From Ailurus styani (Eukaryota > Chordata > Mammalia > Carnivora > Ailuridae), in contig LNAC01000275.1 in assembly GCA_002007465.1 (NCBI GenBank), forward strand, positions 1,932,637-1,996,636: a DNA stretch of 64,000 nucleotides, read 5' to 3'. This document shows, piece by piece, positions 45,966 to 57,440 of this stretch. Below the pieces are notes generated by a model. It was given only the letters and a program-made list of their open reading frames with translations. It was not told the origin of the DNA and did not search any database. A program made the position numbers and the translations under genes. Each line of letters begins with the position of its first letter. Position 1 is the first letter of the stretch.

Positions 45966-46924
45966 AGGATTAGATCTGTAATTAGCGTTGGTGGAGTTTA
46001 GCATTGGTCTTAGACACAGATTTGTGGATGAGAGATTCATTACTGTCCAGGGGCTAAGAGACTCTTGAGGACTTGGTTTGACATTTCTGTTCCTCTGAAG
46101 GAACTAGTGTCTATTCAGATCAGTTGAACTCTTGAAATTTTTTCATTCTCAAAAGCCAGGTCATCAGGAGAAAGGCCCATGGAGAGTAAAAACTGTCCTC
46201 TCAAAAAAGTCTTTTTTTTTCTAACACAAGAAGGGAGACGATGCAGGAGGGTCTGGGCACAAGATATGGGAAGTCTGTGTGTTCTACCATTCTATGAAAA
46301 TAGTAGGGTTTCCATTCTTGGGAAAATTCTTATCTCTTGCACCCTTCTTAGGGGGCTGAGAAATGCCTGTTGTGAGGATTAGTAGGGTAGAATGAACAAA
46401 ATTCCCTGGGACGAGAGGCTGCAAACCTGAGTCCAGAGCCACATGATGAGTCCACCCCACCCCCACCCCTGGCCTCCCCAAGAGACACCCCGCCCCTGGC
46501 CACCACTTCTCTGATTTTCATCTCTCTATAACAATCTAGTAAGAGCAGAAGGTCTTTCTGCTTTAGTGGCACACTTCTCCCACAGCAAGGCAGCAGCTTC
46601 AGCCAGGAAGGTGTCTGGAATGGACCTCCTGCTCCTAGGGGGAGGTTCATCCTCTGTGGACAGGGGCACCCACTCCATTTTTCCAGTGCTTTCCTCAAAG
46701 ATGTTCACAGCACAGCACAGATGACTTTCTTAACCCTACACGATTCGGGCAGCGGTGAAATGGGTCTTGGTTTCAAAATCGAAGACCTGGGGGGCAGTTC
46801 CCATATGGGGATGTCACAGACTCTTAGCAGGTCCAGATCGACAGGATCTTAGAAATGACCCCACAGACGTGCCACGGAGGTCAAGGGACTAGGCTTGTTA
46901 GACCATCTGTGTGACATCACTAAT

Positions 46925-47115
46925 TATACTTAGTATCCTTACTCCCCTGGGCAGCTTCTTAACCTCTCCAGAGCTCTGTTTCCTTGTCCATAAATGAGGA
47001 CAATGATCATACCAATACCTACCTCTTAGGTTTGTTGTAAGGATAAAATGAGATACTTTTCCTAAAGTGCTCAGCCTGACACATAAGTATTCAATTAACA
47101 TTTTTTATTGTTATT
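46925..47115 (+). repeat. MIR SINE
   Basis: GCAGCTTCTTAACCTCTCCA, TTTCCTTGTCCATAAATGAG and GGTTTGTTGTAAGGATAAAAT are the MIR core and tail in sense orientation. Confidence 0.75.
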
Positions 47116-47810
47116 ATTATGTTATTTCCCCCCCTCACTTTATAGAAACTGCAGTCCACAGAAGCATTATTTTAAGAAATAAATTTTTTTCTCTTAAAAA
47201 ATCACAAAACCAGCTTAGTTGTGTATGCACATTTTCATTGATTAAAAAAAGGGGGACATGTGGGCACCTGGACTTGAGCCAGGCAAGGCCAGGTTATGTG
47301 GCAGTAACAACTCCCAAATTCCGGGCTTTACAGCAGAAATGTTCATTTCTGCGCAGACTCTTTGTCCACTGTGGGTTGGCTGGTGCTCTGCTCCTATCAT
47401 CATCCTTGTTCTGGTCCTGGGTGTTTGGAGCATAAGCCTACTCTTATGGCATGCATCTGGAAGTGACTCTGATCATTTCTGCCCATAGTTTGTTTCTGGC
47501 CAATGCAAGCCACATGGCCATATGGTGGTTCAGCAATGTGGGGAAGCATGATCCTCTTACAGGAGGTAACTAGATATCGGGTGGAGTAATACAAGTTATG
47601 ATGATCTGCTACATAAACAAATATAATCTTAGTGTGAGTGATCCTCTGACATGAGCCCACTGAAACACCTGCCCTAAGATGTCAAAATTGTTATGAAAAA
47701 TGAAAAGACCCTTCGCATAGCATTAAAAGGAATGTCTGTTGATGCCCAATCCTTGAAATAATTTCTCAAAACTCCCAAACCATGGCCAAGATAAAAATCT
47801 CCATTCCTTG

Positions 47811-47995
47811 GGGCGCCTGGGTGGCTCAGTTGGTTAAGCATCCAGCTCTTGGTTTTGGCTCAGGTCATGATCTCAGGGTCATGAGATCGAGCCCCATGTG
47901 GGGGGCTCTGTGCTCAGGAGGGAGTCTGCTTGCGATTCTCTCTCTCCCTCTGCCCCTTCCCCCCACAAAATAAATAAGATCTTTTAAAAAAAAAT
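47811..47995 (+). mobile_element. SINEC with 13-bp target duplication
   Basis: GGGCGCCTGGGTGGCTCAGT, TCATGATCTCAGGGTCATGA, tail AAAATAAATAAGATCTTTTA. Identical tctccattccttg at 47798-47810 and 47996-48008. Confidence 0.96.
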
Positions 47996-48499
47996 TCTCC
48001 ATTCCTTGAAAACCAACCACACACCGTCATGTGGCTCATCCTAGAATGAGAGGGAGCTTGTAATAGGACATCACAGAGAGTTCACTTACCTCTCCCACCC
48101 CAAAGTGTTTACCACCCACCACATCCCACTGCATACACTTTGTGGTTCATTCATTAACCACCGCCAATTTAGTGCTGATCACTGGTCCAGATGGTGGGAA
48201 CACAAAAGAGGGGGGCACAGCCCTTGTCCTCAGGGAAAGGGGCCAACTTCCTCCAAGTCAGGGAAGACTAGCAGTACAGTTAACAAATAGAATATAAGAT
48301 AAGGGCTGGTATGGTCTGCGAGCTGTAGAACCACAAGGAGAGGTCACTTACCCTAACCTGGGGGTGTCAGAAGTCTCAATATGGGAAGGTTGATACTGCG
48401 GGAGTTTTATTCTTAAGCAAGGGCAGGGATATTGCAACAGGTTGAAGTCGTGCAGTGATATTGGGGACAATGTATTCTGTCCTTCAAGAAGTAATTGTT

Positions 48500-48600
48500 C
48501 AGCCTTACTGGCATTTCTCGTTTATTAGCAACTATCTTTTGAGCATTGGGCATTGGTGATACCGCGGACAGTTAAGTGACACAGGCTGTGTTCTTGGGGA
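48500..48600 (-). repeat. L2 LINE 3' end fragment
   Basis: TTTTGAGCATTGGGCATTGG, then GTGATACCGCGGACAGTTAAG, is the usual reverse-strand L2 3' pattern, moderately diverged. Confidence 0.45.
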
Positions 48601-49012
48601 CTCAACCCAAAGCTGGGGTTCTGAAGGAATGGGTCTGGGTCACCCACAGGTGCAGACTTGTGGGGCCCATGCCAGAGGCTCTAGGCATAGAACACAGAAA
48701 CTGGCATTTTAAACAAATGCCTATGATATTTTTATCACACCCCAAATTTGAGGGCTACTGCCAAAAAGGTGGCCATAATACTTATAAATGTGGAGAGGAC
48801 CCAGGGGAAATGGGACGAGTGTATTGAACTAAGAAATACATTGGAGTAAAAAATATTTGTGTTATCCTTGGTTCAGGGGCCAATAACCCTTTGAAGTGGG
48901 GTGCAAAGGTTAGGGACCTTGGCATTTCTTTGTCAAGACTGCCCTTGGCTTCAGTGCCCACTGAGCTCTCCAAGGCAGCTCTCCTATGCTAATGTTTGGT
49001 TTTGTTTTTTAT

Positions 49013-49215
49013 TTTTTTATTTTTTAAAGATTTTATTTATTTATTTCACAGAGGGAGAGAGATCACAAGGAGGCAGAGAGGCAGGCAGAGAGAGAGAGGG
49101 GGAAGCAGGCTCCCCACTGAGCAGGGAGCCCGATGCGGGCTTCGATCCCAGGACCCTGAGATCATGACCTGAGCCGAAAGCAGAGGCATTAACCCACTGA
49201 GCCACCCAGGCGCCC
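49013..49215 (-). mobile_element. SINEC, young
   Basis: AAAGATTTTATTTATTTATT at the left and CACTGAGCCACCCAGGCGCCC at the right. tggttttgttttttat / tggttttgttttttaa flank it. Confidence 0.96.
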
Positions 49216-49429
49216 TGGTTTTGTTTTTTAAATTTGCATTGCCTTTTTCTCTCTTCCAATAAAACAATTTAATGGCAGAATCTGATATTCGTTTTGTGCA
49301 TAACAGCCAATTAGGGCCTCAGGCAATAAGTGACTGAAGAATAATGACATCTCTCTGTTGGCTTGGAGTTCACAAAGAACTTAGATTGTGTCATTGGATC
49401 TCCACCCAATACTGTGGATGTAGGTGTCT

Positions 49430-49530
49430 CATAGTTGAATATACTGAATTTTAAGAGGATAGATAATTTGCCTAAGGTCACATCAGGTAGCTGGTAAGCT
49501 AGTTGTGCTGAAAATTGATGGACTTCTTTG
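49430..49530 (-). repeat. MIR SINE fragment
   Basis: AGAGGATAGATAATTTGCCT, AAGGTCACATCAGGTAGCTGG fit the complement of MIR. Confidence 0.6.
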
Positions 49531-50235
49531 AGATTTTAGCCTTGGGAGTTATTCCTTTGACTCTAAGTATCTGGGTGAAGAGTTTGCCTCATTTGCAGCC
49601 AGACTGCCTCTAACAGAGAACTCGGTCCTTCAAGAAAGCCCCATGCAGCCCGCCCCGATCGTGTGATTCCCCCTCTTGAGTCCTGGCATCCTCTCACAAT
49701 GCTAGATCAATAAGAATGAGGTGGCCCAGGTGAGTGTGAGGGACAGAAAGCAGAAGAGAAGATCAAAGAAAATTTCAGAAGACGGAGGCCTCCTTCTCCC
49801 ACTTCCTGAATTCAGCACACTGTCTATAGCATGTTGGACCAACCTTGGCAAAACTATAAAGAAATTTTATATGGCCTGCAGTCCCCTCCCCTCCCCTCAA
49901 ATGTCTCCCTCACCCCTGTCAGTGGCCCCCTTTCTGTCCCAAAGAGACTGTGAACTTTCTCCAGATGGGAGAATTACGGGGCTGAGATGTGACTCTCCAG
50001 GGGTATGTTTGTGCTTTGAGCCTCAGGCCAACAGTGGGAACTGCAAGACCAGAAGGAACAGATGATTAACGAGAGTCTCAGCTGGGAAGGAATGGCCGCC
50101 CTCGGTCATTATGGAGAATCCCAGAGAACTGTTTTTCTGACCTCTGGTGAGAGAGGGACCAGCCAGAGAACCCGGGACCTTGGAGGGTCTCCTTCCCCAC
50201 CTCGTTATGACCTCGACATAGCAGCAAGAGCAGAT
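49531..50235. other. No gene or repeat recognised
   Basis: Single-copy-looking intergenic sequence. Short open frames lack recognisable domains or splice structure. Confidence 0.5.
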
Positions 50236-50239
50236 GGCT

Positions 50240-50500
50240 TGGCTTTAGAAAACTGGGCTAGAATTCCAACTCCACCAAATGCTCACAGTGACCTTTGACA
50301 AGTCTCTTCCCCCCTGTTATGCTCAACTGCCCCATGTGTTGAGTGAGGATGGAAAGGCCTGCCTTGCCCTCCTCACAGGGTGGCCACGAAACTCAAAGGA
50401 GAGGATGTACAAAATAAGTTCATGCCTGCTGCACATGGGAGTGATAGCGAGTGAGAATGGAGATGGGGCATCGCTGAGCGCAGGCGTTTTATGAACGACC
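50240..50500 (+). repeat. MIR SINE
   Basis: GGGCTAGAATTCCAACTCCA, CAGTGACCTTTGACAAGTCT and GGAGAGGATGTACAAAATAAG fit MIR. Confidence 0.65.
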
Positions 50501-50589
50501 ACTCTGAGTCCACTGGAGGATTCTTCTCTCATCCTGTGATGGGCATGGACACAGGTCACCAGCTAACCTGTGGGAGCAACCAGAAGTCA

Positions 50590-50860
50590 GTTAAAAGGCA
50601 GTAGAGGGGACTGGTTCAGAGGGTGGGCTTCAGCCCCACTACCTGGGTTTTTATGGTTCTGGCTCTCCCAGCTGTGTGATGCTGGGGAGATATTTAACTT
50701 CTCTGGCCTCAGTTTCCCCATGTGTGAAATGGAAATAATAATGATCCCCATCTCAGTGAGTTGCTCAGAGATTTAAATGAGACAAGAGTGGAATGCTTGG
50801 CAAAGTACCCAGCACAAGAGAGAAGCCACAAGTGTTAGCTGGTAACATTACTGTTATATT
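50590..50860 (+). repeat. MIR SINE, nearly full length
   Basis: CAGAGGGTGGGCTTCAGCCC, CCCAGCTGTGTGATGCTGGG, GGCCTCAGTTTCCCCATGTG, AATGGAAATAATAATGATCC and CTTGGCAAAGTACCCAGCAC give the whole MIR layout. Confidence 0.85.
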
Positions 50861-52540
50861 TTACCAGAGGGGTAAGCTAAGACCAGCGCTTTCCAAGAGA
50901 CGTGGGCTAAGCATCGAGCAAGTGCAGGAATTAACTAAGTGGATATTGGATGCAGTCAATGAATAATGCAATGGCACTCGTCCATACCAAGGAGCGGGTC
51001 AGTGCCCATCTGCTTGGGTGCCTCTGTCTCCTGTGTGCTCTCGGAGGAAGAGCGGTCGCACAGCGGTCCCTGCACTGCCACACTCTGTGTAACAGACAGA
51101 ATCCGACCCTTTGCCTTGCCTTGCAGTCGGGAAAAAGAAGTGACTCTATGCCTGGGAGGCTTTTCATTCCAGCAATCTGGCTGCTTCCAGCTGAGCTGCA
51201 CCTTGGTCTGCAAGTATACTGCAGCCCTGAACCCCCACTCCAGGGCGCTCCCCCTTCCCCAGCCCCCAACCTCAAGTGGAAATGCAAGTGCCGCTGCAGG
51301 AGAGCTGGTGTTGGTGTTACTGAAAACAAAGGCCTGACCAGCATCCGCCCTCCATCCCCAGCTTACAGTCTCAATTCCCTTCTACTTGCGCCTGGGTCAG
51401 CCGCTCTGGAGCACCACCCTCGCCCACTGGTTTCACTTAACAGTGATTCTTTCTGGGAAACCGCGAAAGGGGGCTTTGTGCCGTGTTGGTGATTTACGGA
51501 GTCAATGGGAGGCTTGATGGGAGGTGCTGAAAGACGCAGGTTATTTCAGGGACAGTGCGGGGCGGGGGTGGGGGGCGGCTGGACCCCCTGGGCTCCTGGT
51601 CACCTCCACCAAGGAGAGCACCTGTGTCCGCAGAAGCGGGCAGGATACCACCTTTCTGTCTGACAGTGCCACTGCTTGTGGGGGTGGTTGGAGTAGGGGA
51701 GACCCGTGGTCCTGGGGTGCATTGGTTTGGGAGGAGGAGAGTGGGGGTTCCTACCTCCCATACCACTAGCTCGAAGTGCCTGTTGCTTATGAGCTTTGGA
51801 TGAGTTAGGAAACTTCTAAATCTTGGGGGGGAAAAGCAAAAGGAAACTGTAAGATCAAAATTAATACATGTGCAATTAAAACTTCTCTTTATGTCACCTT
51901 CATTAGCTATTAAATATAGCATTTACAAATTCCCTGTGAAAACCATTTTTAGTTGAGGTTTTCGGACTTTGTAGGAATCCCAGCGAACACAACTATCAAA
52001 ATACCCAGGGATCATATGCAACCATAAATTTAGTAAGTTCCTAGTAGTCAAACCACCTCAAAAGCAAAATTAGAAATACGCTTTAGAGATTGTGTGGATA
52101 AAGTTTCCGCAGTGCGGGTGCATTCCAACATGCCGGAGGTGACGGAGAGCCCCCCAAAAGCCCAGATGCCCAGGGGCTAGGAGCTCTCAAGCCACTCTGC
52201 CAACAAGCCTGGACCAGTCGCTTTCCTTCCCTCTTTCTTTTTGCTTGGTGAGGTCCCCCAGTTAGAAGCTCCCTCAGTGTCTTCTGCATGTAAAAATCTG
52301 TGAATAGTTCTGCTGTTTTTTCCTCTTTTATTAGTTTATTTTTCAGCCCATAAGATTTAAAGGGTGATCAATAATCAATCAATCCATAGGAACCCGACTG
52401 GGACTCCACTGCGGGGAGGCAGTTGAATGAGGTTGGCGGTGTTTTTCTACACTAATTATTTCTCTAGGACCTTTATGACTTTATCATATTCACATAGCTC
52501 CTCACTATTATTCAAGTTAATGATTTCCTGTAAGTCATCC
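50861..52540. other. Intergenic, no gene seen
   Basis: GC-richer stretch (about 51000-51760) with overlapping open frames on both strands, up to 180 codons at 50950-51492. None resembles a known protein and no supporting promoter or splice pattern is visible. Confidence 0.5.
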
Positions 52541-52544
52541 TATT

Positions 52545-53075
52545 TTATTTTTTTCCCAATTAATTTTTTGAATAAGTACAACATTCACATGATTCAAAAG
52601 TAAAACAACAGAAACAGAAGACAGAATTCCTCCCCTGCCCTGCCCCCATCACCCCATTTCCACTCCCTTCTCGTTGCCCCTGACCAGTGGGTTTCTTGTA
52701 TAACCTTCCGAAGATATTTTGTGCACATATGACAACATGCAAATATACTTACGTACCCCAGGGTTTTTACACAAAAGTTTTGCAAGTTAAATAGATAACG
52801 CACCTACTTGTTTTACTCAGCCATATTCCGTGGTAACATTTCCCCAGCAACACACAGAGAGCGTCCTCATTCCTGCTTGGTAACAGCTGCAAAGAATTTT
52901 CATTGTGGGCATCTACCAGAATTTATTTAAACCAGACATCCTATTGATGAATCTTTGGTTTTATTCCAATCCTTTGTACAATAGTGTCCTCATGAATATA
53001 TCTCTAACTAAAAATCTGTGAGTATCTTGCTGTTTTTTTCTTCCAGTATCACTTTATTTTCCAGCCCACAAGACT
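52545..53075 (-). mobile_element. L1M 3' region, reverse strand
   Basis: TTCACATGATTCAAAAGTAAA, GGGTTTCTTGTATAACCTTCC, CATATGACAACATGCAAATAT, CAGAATTTATTTAAACCAGAC and ATCCTATTGATGAATCTTTGG match reverse-strand L1M. Confidence 0.8.
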
Positions 53076-53099
53076 GAACATATGTTGTTGGGTTTGTAT

Positions 53100-53275
53100 G
53101 GAAGTGTTACGGAATGGATGCTTGTGTCGGCCCAGAATTCAAATGTTGGAGACAGGGCCTATGAGGAGGTGACAAAGGTTATCTGAGATGGTACCCTGAT
53201 CCCGCAGAGCAAGTGCCCTTAGGAGAAGAGGAAGAGACTTGGGAGGACATGGCAACGAGACAGCCATCTTTGTCA
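53100..53275 (+). mobile_element. MLT1-like LTR fragment
   Basis: CAGAATTCAAATGTTGGAGA, CAGGGCCTATGAGGAGGTGA, CCCTTAGGAGAAGAGGAAGAG recall the 5' half of MLT1 in sense orientation. Diverged. Confidence 0.6.
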
Positions 53276-53539
53276 GTTTCTTCTTACTCTTTTCCCCCAT
53301 TTGCGTTGCTGCGCTCCTTGGAAGGAAGTCACTATGCACAGCCCATACTTACAGAGTGGGGGGGTTATGCTCCCCTCTTATTGAGAGAGGATTATCTATA
53401 TAAATCACTTGGAATCCTTCTTTAAGAGAGATCTTTCTCTTCTTCCCCTTTTATGCATTTATTCATATATTTATATCACATATGTTTATATCATATATAT
53501 TTATATCTGTGCAGATTCATGGTGATTTTACACTTTGGG

Positions 53540-53722
53540 GTAGAAATCATTACTGCTTTACTTCGTGGCTCAGATTTTTCCAGCTTCGTCCATTGGGAGC
53601 TCTTTTAGTTGGTTCTTGTGTCCCTTTGACATACCCCTATTAATGCAGGTTTTAAAATTTTTTAGAAATATATTTTTAGTACTTCCTTACTTTTTGGCCT
53701 TATAAGATGTTCCAACTTCATA

Positions 53723-53758
<36 letters not shown>

Positions 53759-53759
53759 N

Positions 53760-53812
<53 letters not shown>

Positions 53813-53950
53813 CCCCTACAGTCTTAGAATTAACCAGTTCTTCAAGGAGCCCTGGTTTCTTGTGTTCAAGAATGATATTAGAAATCAAGATCTGGGTGTT
53901 GGGTGTCCTTGTGGCCACTGGAGTGTCAAGTCATACTTTTAATTCACTGA
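53540..53950 (-). mobile_element. L1M fragment, reverse strand, with a GT microsatellite
   Basis: CATTGGGAGCTCTTTTAGTTG, CTTGTGTCCCTTTGACATAC, CTTCAAGGAGCCCTGGTTTC and AAATCAAGATCTGGGTGTTG match a reverse-strand L1M internal region. Confidence 0.65.
53724..53811. repeat. (GT)n microsatellite with an N
   Basis: About 44 GT units with an N at 53759, so the length is not reliable. Alternating purine-pyrimidine tracts of this kind can adopt Z-DNA. Confidence 0.97.
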
Positions 53951-54117
53951 AAGCATTCAGGACACCTATATTTTTAGTCTCTTCCTCTTAACCCCCGATA
54001 ATGCCCATCAAAGTCGACTGGTGACTTCACTGTTTCCTCAAAAGTTCTTAGGGACCCCTCCCTGCCTCCTTCCTCCCTCTTTTCCTTCTTCCTTCCTTCC
54101 CTTTCTTTCTTCATTTA

Positions 54118-54229
54118 TTTTTTTAAAAGATTTTGTTTTTAAGTAATCTCTACACCCAACTTGTGGCTCAAGCTCACCAGCCTAAGATCGAGAATTGCAC
54201 GCTCTACCAACTGAGCCAGCCAGGAGGCC
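54118..54229 (-). mobile_element. Short SINEC-related SINE with target duplication
   Basis: TTAAGTAATCTCTACACCCA, CTTGTGGCTCAAGCTCACCA, ACTGAGCCAGCCAGGAGGCCC. Flanked by ctttcttcattt on both sides. Confidence 0.87.
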
Positions 54230-54639
54230 CTCTTTCTTCATTTGAATTGTGGCCCACACTTTGCCTAAATCCTTCCCATCCTTCAGACCTCAATCCTCCC
54301 TCGGCCACCCACCCTGGTTTCCTTTCCGACAGGCCTGTCTTGTTTCCTGCTGCAGGAGGTTCGGAAAACTCAAATTCAACAGAAGCCCAAATTACTCTTG
54401 GACAGCAAATTCCACGAAACCCAAGCAGAGTGGAATTAGGAGGGGAGGACACCATCCAAACAACATGCTTAGGCTCCATTCTTTTCTTAAACTTAGTATT
54501 GTGGTTTGAACCCATAGAGCTCAACTCTCTGAGCTTTATTAGGGTTTCTCTGCCTTTCCAAGGTTCTGATACAGGCATCAGGGTTGAGTTCTGTGATTCA
54601 GAGCCTGAGATGAGCAGTGAATCATGCCAAAGCAGTGAA

Positions 54640-54775
54640 GGTGAGCAGGGCTTCGAGATCACTTCGTCCAGCTTCTTTCTCCATAGGTTTACAGAGGGGG
54701 AAACAGACTCAGGGAAGAAAACAATCTCACCCAGGGCTACAGAGCTCATTAAAAGGCAGAGCTGGGTCTAGAAGA
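54640..54775 (-). repeat. MIR SINE fragment
   Basis: GGTTTACAGAGGGGGAAACAG, CCCAGGGCTACAGAGCTCAT and AAGGCAGAGCTGGGTCTAGAA fit the complement of MIR. Confidence 0.7.
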
Positions 54776-54842
54776 ATTTTTGGTTGCTGGTCCAATGTCC
54801 TTCCTGTTGTTGTGTGAGGGCTCAGTCAAAATTTTTCTTCTT

Positions 54843-55147
54843 GGGGCGGCTGTGTGGCTCAGTTGATTAAGCTTCTGACTCTGGATTTCGGCTCAGGTCA
54901 TGATCTCAGGGTCGTGAGATCGAGTCCCCTGTCAGGCCCCATGCTGGGTGTGGAGTCTGCTTAAGATTCTGTCTCCCAGGGTCCTGGGATCAAGCCCCGA
55001 ATCGGGCTCCCTGCTTGGTGGAAAGCCTGCTTCTCCCTCTCCCCCGCTTGTGTTCCCTCTCTCGCTATGTCTCTCTCTGTCAAATAAATAAATAAAATCT
55101 TTAAAAAAAAAAGATTCTGTCTCCCTCTTCCCCCCATGCCCCCCAAA
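54843..55147 (+). mobile_element. SINEC, older copy split by another SINEC
   Basis: The outer SINE starts GGGGCGGCTGTGTGGCTCAG and runs to CTTAAGATTCTGTCTCCC (54977). It resumes at 55126 with CTCTTCCCCCCATGCCCCCC. Between lies an inserted SINEC (54978-55110). Confidence 0.9.
54978..55110 (+). mobile_element. SINEC, 5'-truncated, inserted in the SINEC above
   Basis: Starts abruptly at AGGGTCCTGGGATCAAGCCC, with the tRNA head missing, and ends AATAAATAAAATCTTT plus A-run. Exact 15-bp repeat aagattctgtctccc at 54963-54977 and 55111-55125. Confidence 0.95.
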
Positions 55148-55259
55148 AGATTTTTCTTCTCTAAGAAATGTGTCCTAACATCCCCATCCTGCATCCATTG
55201 AGACACCCAACTGCTGTCTGGTGGAGGGGGGCAGCCCTGTTCTTTGAAGCTACTCAGGT

Positions 55260-55460
55260 TTTGGAACCAATAAGACCTGCACTGAAAGCTTCGCCTCACC
55301 TCTTAACAGCCACTTAATCTCAAGCTTCCTCTTAGAGTCTCAGTTTCCTTATCTGGAAAATGGGTCTAAGGATGCTTGGGCCACAGGAGTGTGTTTCAGC
55401 TTAAGTAAAAGCATGGGTACGAAAGCACCTGGAACATGCCAAATAGATAATGGGCGTTCA
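55260..55460 (+). repeat. MIR SINE
   Basis: CTCTTAACAGCCACTTAATC, GTCTCAGTTTCCTTATCTGG and GAAAATGGGTCTAAGGATGC fit MIR. Confidence 0.75.
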
Positions 55461-55784
55461 GCATTTGCCCAAGGAGTCTGAATTTGCTGGACTGTTCTGT
55501 AGCTTTCCGTTGGTACATTCTGTCTGCTGAAACAAATGGAAAGCTTCTCTGTTAATTTGACTTCCTCTACACCCTACAGAACTGGACACATGGTGCTCAA
55601 AAATTCTTGCTGAAGGAAGGAATGTCATAGAGAGCAAAATCTGTTCTTTGGAACTCACCCCCTGGGGGGGAAACAGAAGGGCAAATGATGTCACAGAATT
55701 TTCTGGAGTGTTTATGCATTCTGAAGGGGAGGGCCTGCTTCCTGCAGGTGTGGGGCAGGTGGGAAAGAGAGCAACCCAGCTACC

Positions 55785-55870
55785 CTCTCATTTTACAGGT
55801 GAGGAGACTGAGGTCCAAGGCTGGAGGGAATTGCCTGAGGCCCCCGAGGAAGGGCACTGCCAATGGGCGT
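55785..55870 (-). repeat. MIR SINE fragment
   Basis: CATTTTACAGGTGAGGAGAC and TGAGGTCCAAGGCTGGAGGG match the complement of the MIR core. Confidence 0.55.
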
Positions 55871-56337
55871 CAGCTGGCCGGCCAGGCGGGAAGCCTGATA
55901 AAGCATCGTGGGGCATGGGGCCCTTGTGCTTTCATGCGTTCTGGCCTGCCTGTCCCTGCTTGGGGCCCGGGCATGTTCATCGTTGAACAAGATGTGGCAG
56001 GAAACCATGAATCAAGGGGAGGGGGTGTGTGTGAAGGCATTAATGACGTCGAGCTGACTTCTGGGTCTAAATCCCTTTCCCTCTCCTTCAAGCTTGCTCT
56101 GACCTGTCCCTTCCTGGTGGAGTCTGGAGGCTGCCCTCAGCTCTGCCTTGCAAATCGCACCTAGAGCCAGGTGATGGATGTGAGAACCCACAGCTGGCTC
56201 AGCGTGCACAGGGGAAGTCAGAATCTGACACCGAGCTGGATTATTGCAGGGATGGGTGCCTTTCTGGAGCACGACTCTTATGAAAGGGACATCTCCTTTG
56301 CAGGAAGTTTATCCGTAAGAGGCAGCGTGGCGTTGAG

Positions 56338-56635
56338 CAGGGGTCAGCAAACTTTTTCTGTAAAGAGCCGGGTAGTAAATATTTCAGGCTTTGAGGGCCA
56401 CGCAATCTCTCCTGCAAATATTCCGACTCCTCTGATTTGGTACAAACGCAGCCAGACCAGACACACGTGAACAGATGTAGCTGCCTTCCAATAAAGCTTT
56501 ATTTATAGATGCTGAAATTTGAATTTTGTCCAATTTTTACATGTCACAAACTATTAGTCTCCCTTTGATGTTTTCCCGCCAACTACTCAAGAGTGTAAAA
56601 CCCTTTCTTAGCTTGATGGCCGTACAGAAAGAGGC
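56338..56635 (+). mobile_element. Non-autonomous hAT DNA transposon (same family as 17930-18261)
   Basis: CAGGGGTCAGCAAACTTTTT, TAAAGAGCCGGGTAGTAAAT, TTCAGGCTTTGAGGGCCACG, CCAATAAAGCTTTATTTATAG, then CTTAGCTTGATGGCCGTACAG. The left end is typical; the right end is eroded. Confidence 0.82.
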
Positions 56636-56654
56636 ACCCGGGCAAACGGTGAGG

Positions 56655-56890
56655 AAGTTTTCAGAGTCCATAGACTTGGGAGTCAGACAACCTGAGTGAG
56701 GTCCGAAGCTCAACTCAGTGGCACACTTGACATCTGCCCTTTGCCAGGTGACAGGCCCTCTGAGCCTCAATGTCCTCATCTGTAAATAGGGATAACAATG
56801 TCTACCTCACAGGGTGTTCGTAAGCTTCGAATGAGACTGCAGGTGGAAAGCACCTGACATGCGTGAAGTCCTCGATGGATGGAGGTGGTT
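56655..56890 (+). repeat. MIR SINE, nearly full length
   Basis: GACTTGGGAGTCAGACAACC, GCCTCAATGTCCTCATCTGT and CAGGGTGTTCGTAAGCTTCG show the MIR layout. Confidence 0.8.
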
Positions 56891-57064
56891 CGTGCTGCTT
56901 CCGTCAGCTGTGAGAGAACTCATAATGGGGTGCACGTGTTTCCCTGCGCTCCATTTCTACTCCGAGCCTCTGAGGCCTATTTGGAAAGGCAGTCACCACA
57001 GGCCTTTTACAAAAGTTGTAACCCTCTGCTCCTGGCTGCTTGGAAATCCTGTTTGTGTCCAGTT

Positions 57065-57200
57065 AACTTCAGCTGAACACGTGCTCACCAGGTGCCTACT
57101 TCGTGTGGGGTTTAGGGTGCAGGGGATGTGGAAAGATGGACATGGCCCACTTCCCGCCAACGAGGTGGGTACCTCCTCTGGAGGGGAGGTAAGATGCAAA
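57065..57200 (-). repeat. L2 LINE 3' end fragment
   Basis: ACGTGCTCACCAGGTGCCTA and GGTTTAGGGTGCAGGGGATG suggest reverse-strand L2. Confidence 0.5.
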
Positions 57201-57249
57201 CCCACATAGCCATAAATTGAAATAGCGTGCTGAAGAAGCCCTCCCAGGG

Positions 57250-57440
57250 AATTGATCCCATTTATGGGGTGCCAGGTGCTGTGCTAAATTCTTAATGTCC
57301 ATGTGTTAATCTCATTTATGTGACCCCGCAGGGAGAGGGTGATGATGAACCTCATTTGATAAGTGGGAAGATGGCGACAGGGAGACCACTACAGTCCTCG
57401 TGTGGAGATTCATAGCCAGGCCTGACTGGTGTGGGAGCCG
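57250..57440 (-). repeat. MIR SINE
   Basis: GGTGCCAGGTGCTGTGCTAAA, GTTAATCTCATTTATGTGACC and CTCATTTGATAAGTGGGAAG fit the complement of MIR. Confidence 0.75.

Larger units (their letters stand above)
42768..47810. other. Intergenic, MIR/L2-rich, no gene seen
   Basis: Five kb of mostly single-copy DNA with old MIR and L2 pieces and a C-run. No exon structure or RNA gene is recognised. Confidence 0.6.

Noticed and set aside
50950..51492. Forward open frame of 180 codons
   Set aside because: GC-rich intergenic sequence with open frames on both strands; no domain or gene signals.
53707..53991. Cys-Val repeat open frames
   Set aside because: Translations of the GT microsatellite on an L1 fragment.
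54133..54771. Forward open frame of 212 codons, the longest in the window, and its reverse partner 54204-54749
   Set aside because: It starts inside a reverse SINE and ends inside a MIR; it is stitched from unrelated repeats and is not a gene.
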